8,115 bases of DNA, taken from assembly GCA_002394465.1 (NCBI GenBank), contig DGTU01000055.1, forward strand, positions 1-8,115, read 5' to 3'. Source of the stretch: Treponema sp. UBA4328 (GTDB taxonomy: Bacteria; Spirochaetota; Spirochaetia; Treponematales; Treponemataceae). Below, one piece after another: positions 6,417 through 8,115 of this stretch. The translations under genes and the position numbers were made by a program. The notes below the pieces were generated by a model. It had not been told where the DNA came from. It was given only the letters and a program-made list of their open reading frames with translations, and made no database searches. The number at the start of each line of letters is the position of its first letter. Position 1 is the first letter of the stretch.

Positions 6417-8115
6417 ATGAAGTTCCGTTTTATTAAATCCTCATTTGTACTGTGTGCGGCTCTGGCGGTGCTTTTTTCATGCGTGTCGGAATCTGAATCC
6501 ACTCCGGAACCGAAGACAAAAATCTACCTCAATACGACGTCAATCAAGGCGCCGTTTAATTCTACTGCAAGCCTGTTCGTATTCGTCAAAAATGATACGT
6601 CAAAAGACGGCGTCATCAAATGGTCTACTTCAAACGAAGCAGTTGCTTCATTAAGTGCCGTAACAGGGGACAGCATTGAAGTCCTTACGGGAAGTTCTGA
6701 AGGAACTGCCAGGATCACCGTAAAGGCCGGTGACAATTCCAGAATCGTTCTTGTTGAAGTTAAGGAAATTGAATCTCCTGTGACAAAAGAGATCTGGAAA
6801 GCTTCTGATTATAATGCTCCGTCTTCAACGGGGGATACGCTGGGGATTATGACTGCAGTTATCGGAAGCAAGGGAATTACTTCAGCATCAGGCGGACTTA
6901 AATTTGAAGGTGGTGGAAGTACAAGCGGACCTGCACTTAAATTTACAATGACACGCAGTGCGAAAATTACAATAAAGCGCGATTCTCAGTCTGACCGTAC
7001 GCTTGCACTCTATAACGGAACTGCAGGAAAGGAAGTTGCAGCTTCAACTTCAAGTTCCTTTTCGTATGAATACACGAATAGCGGTACTCCTGAAGACTTT
7101 TACATTTATTCAAAGGGAAGCGGCATAACGATTTATTCGGTAACCTTCGAGTACAATGATGAAGCACAGTCATTTGAAATAACATATCCTTCAGCCGTAA
7201 CTCTTGATGAAACTGAACTTAATTTTGATGAAGATAATATATATGCAACACTTAATCCCGTACTTGAAAATGCAGCTTCAGTTACAGAAGGATATGACGG
7301 CATTTCATGGCTTTCATCAGAACCTTCGGTTGCAGCAGTCAATGATTCCGGGCTCGTGCAGGCTAAGAAAGACGGAACTGCCGTTATCTATGCAACTACA
7401 GTCAACGGCCTCGTTGCTTCATGTAACGTTACGGTTGACGGCTATACGAATACGATAATACGTCCGGATGATGTTCCGACGGGATATGCCGGAGAAGGCT
7501 GGACTTCTTTCTATGATTCATCAAAAGTCATTACAGTTAACAATAAATCAGATCTCATTAATTATGCTAAAAAGGGCGGTTATACAATTTATGTTGACGG
7601 CATGATAGACCTGAGTGATGGCATGCTTCCTTCTGGAACGAGCGGAAACTCAACGTCTAAGCTTGATGAATTTGTAAAAAATGAAAACACCGGTTATTCA
7701 ACATATAAAGCCTATAACAGCGGAAAACTTTCCGGTATTTCAGCAGATGCAGACTGGACAAACACACTGAATCAAAAATACCGGAACAATGTCGTATTCT
7801 CTCTAGCTTCAAAGACGGCAATAATAGGCCTCGATTCTTCTGCTGGAATTAAGGGCGGCGGTATCAGTATCAGTTCATCTTATGTTGTAATCCGTAACCT
7901 GCTTATTCAGGACGGATATGATCCGTTTCCTAACCATGAGAAAAATGACGGCTGGAATGCACAGATTGATGCAATTGCCGTAGGAGGGGGAAGTCATGTA
8001 TGGATTGACCACTGTACCCTTGAAGATACAGTTTCCCTTGGATTTGCTCCTAACAATGAAAAATTCCAGACATACGACGGACTCTGCGACATTACGAAGG
8101 GTTCTAAATACGTAA
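6417..8115 (+). CDS. Second pectate lyase PL1 lipoprotein (3' truncated by window)
   Basis: The frame is open from ATG 6417 to the window end: 566 codons plus one base. The lipoprotein signal (MKFRFIKSSFVLCAALAV, then L-F-S-C) puts the lipidated Cys at residue 22. Domains follow the same order as the upstream lyase: a diverged Big_2-like domain about 36-118 (K-W-S-T-S-N-E-A-V-A-S-L), a beta-rich unassigned domain about 125-246 (E-I-W-K to I-Y-S-V-T-F), a Big_2 domain about 261-341, then PL1 from about 345. Visible PL1 motifs are D-P-F-P-N-H-E, Asp518 (N-A-Q-I-D), W-I-D-H-C-T-L-E-D (from 529) and D-G-L-C-D (554-558), which provide the calcium ligands. The H-D-K and R-x-P-x-x-R catalytic motifs would lie beyond the end, so activity cannot be confirmed here. 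Expected role: cell-anchored pectate cleavage, possibly with a different substrate preference from its neighbour. Confidence 0.9.
   Translation, partial: MKFRFIKSSFVLCAALAVLFSCVSESESTPEPKTKIYLNTTSIKAPFNSTASLFVFVKNDTSKDGVIKWSTSNEAVASLSAVTGDSIEVLTGSSEGTARITVKAGDNSRIVLVEVKEIESPVTKEIWKASDYNAPSSTGDTLGIMTAVIGSKGITSASGGLKFEGGGSTSGPALKFTMTRSAKITIKRDSQSDRTLALYNGTAGKEVAASTSSSFSYEYTNSGTPEDFYIYSKGSGITIYSVTFEYNDEAQSFEITYPSAVTLDETELNFDEDNIYATLNPVLENAASVTEGYDGISWLSSEPSVAAVNDSGLVQAKKDGTAVIYATTVNGLVASCNVTVDGYTNTIIRPDDVPTGYAGEGWTSFYDSSKVITVNNKSDLINYAKKGGYTIYVDGMIDLSDGMLPSGTSGNSTSKLDEFVKNENTGYSTYKAYNSGKLSGISADADWTNTLNQKYRNNVVFSLASKTAIIGLDSSAGIKGGGISISSSYVVIRNLLIQDGYDPFPNHEKNDGWNAQIDAIAVGGGSHVWIDHCTLEDTVSLGFAPNNEKFQTYDGLCDITKGSKYV

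Noticed and set aside
6445..6654. Alternative + strand frame at the start of the second lyase
   Set aside because: It is out of frame with the lipoprotein signal and Big_2-like sequence encoded from 6417 and has an unnatural Arg/Cys-rich composition.
1..8115. Insertion sequence, phage, attachment site, tRNA or CRISPR content
   Set aside because: No transposase or integrase motifs, no terminal repeats with target duplications, no cloverleaf-like segments and no spaced repeat array were seen on either strand.

Overview
The window looks like chromosomal DNA from a plant-polymer-degrading spirochaete, most likely a Treponema-like host-associated (rumen, gut or oral) organism. This is an inference from three things. 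Three of the six coding regions are lipoproteins with short spirochaete-style lipoboxes ending in FSC or VSC. There is a CHASE2-type class III nucleotide cyclase. There are two tandem Big_2-containing pectate lyases. All genes are on the + strand, spacing is tight, and no mobile element, CRISPR array, tRNA or rRNA is visible.

Positions 1-3692 look like one transcription unit. It starts with the 3' end of a uridine phosphorylase gene. After a 14-nt gap comes a small exported SH3-like protein. Its stop codon overlaps the start of an M48-family zinc metalloprotease lipoprotein (ATGA overlap). After 13 nt comes a 678-residue membrane cyclase with a CHASE2 sensor, predicted to make cAMP. The SH3-like protein and the protease are translationally coupled and probably work together at the envelope. 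The cyclase may report an extracytoplasmic condition to the cytoplasm.

Positions 3693-3920 form an AT-rich non-coding gap of 228 bp. It holds two adjacent small dyads and short direct repeats but no convincing consensus promoter. It separates the first unit from the second.

Positions 3921-8115 carry two consecutive surface-type lipoproteins, each built as lipobox, Big_2-like domain, unassigned beta-rich domain, Big_2 domain, and family PL1 pectate lyase. The first is complete (793 aa) with all catalytic and calcium-binding motifs visible. The second runs off the window end before its catalytic arginine motif. They are diverged paralogues, but a stretch around the WIDHCTLED motif is nearly identical at the DNA level. 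The 114-bp gap between them can fold into a nested set of stems, including a weak terminator-like hairpin. Together they suggest a cell-anchored pectinolytic locus. The most interesting unexplained element is the beta-rich domain shared by both lyases, a candidate undescribed pectin- or carbohydrate-binding module.
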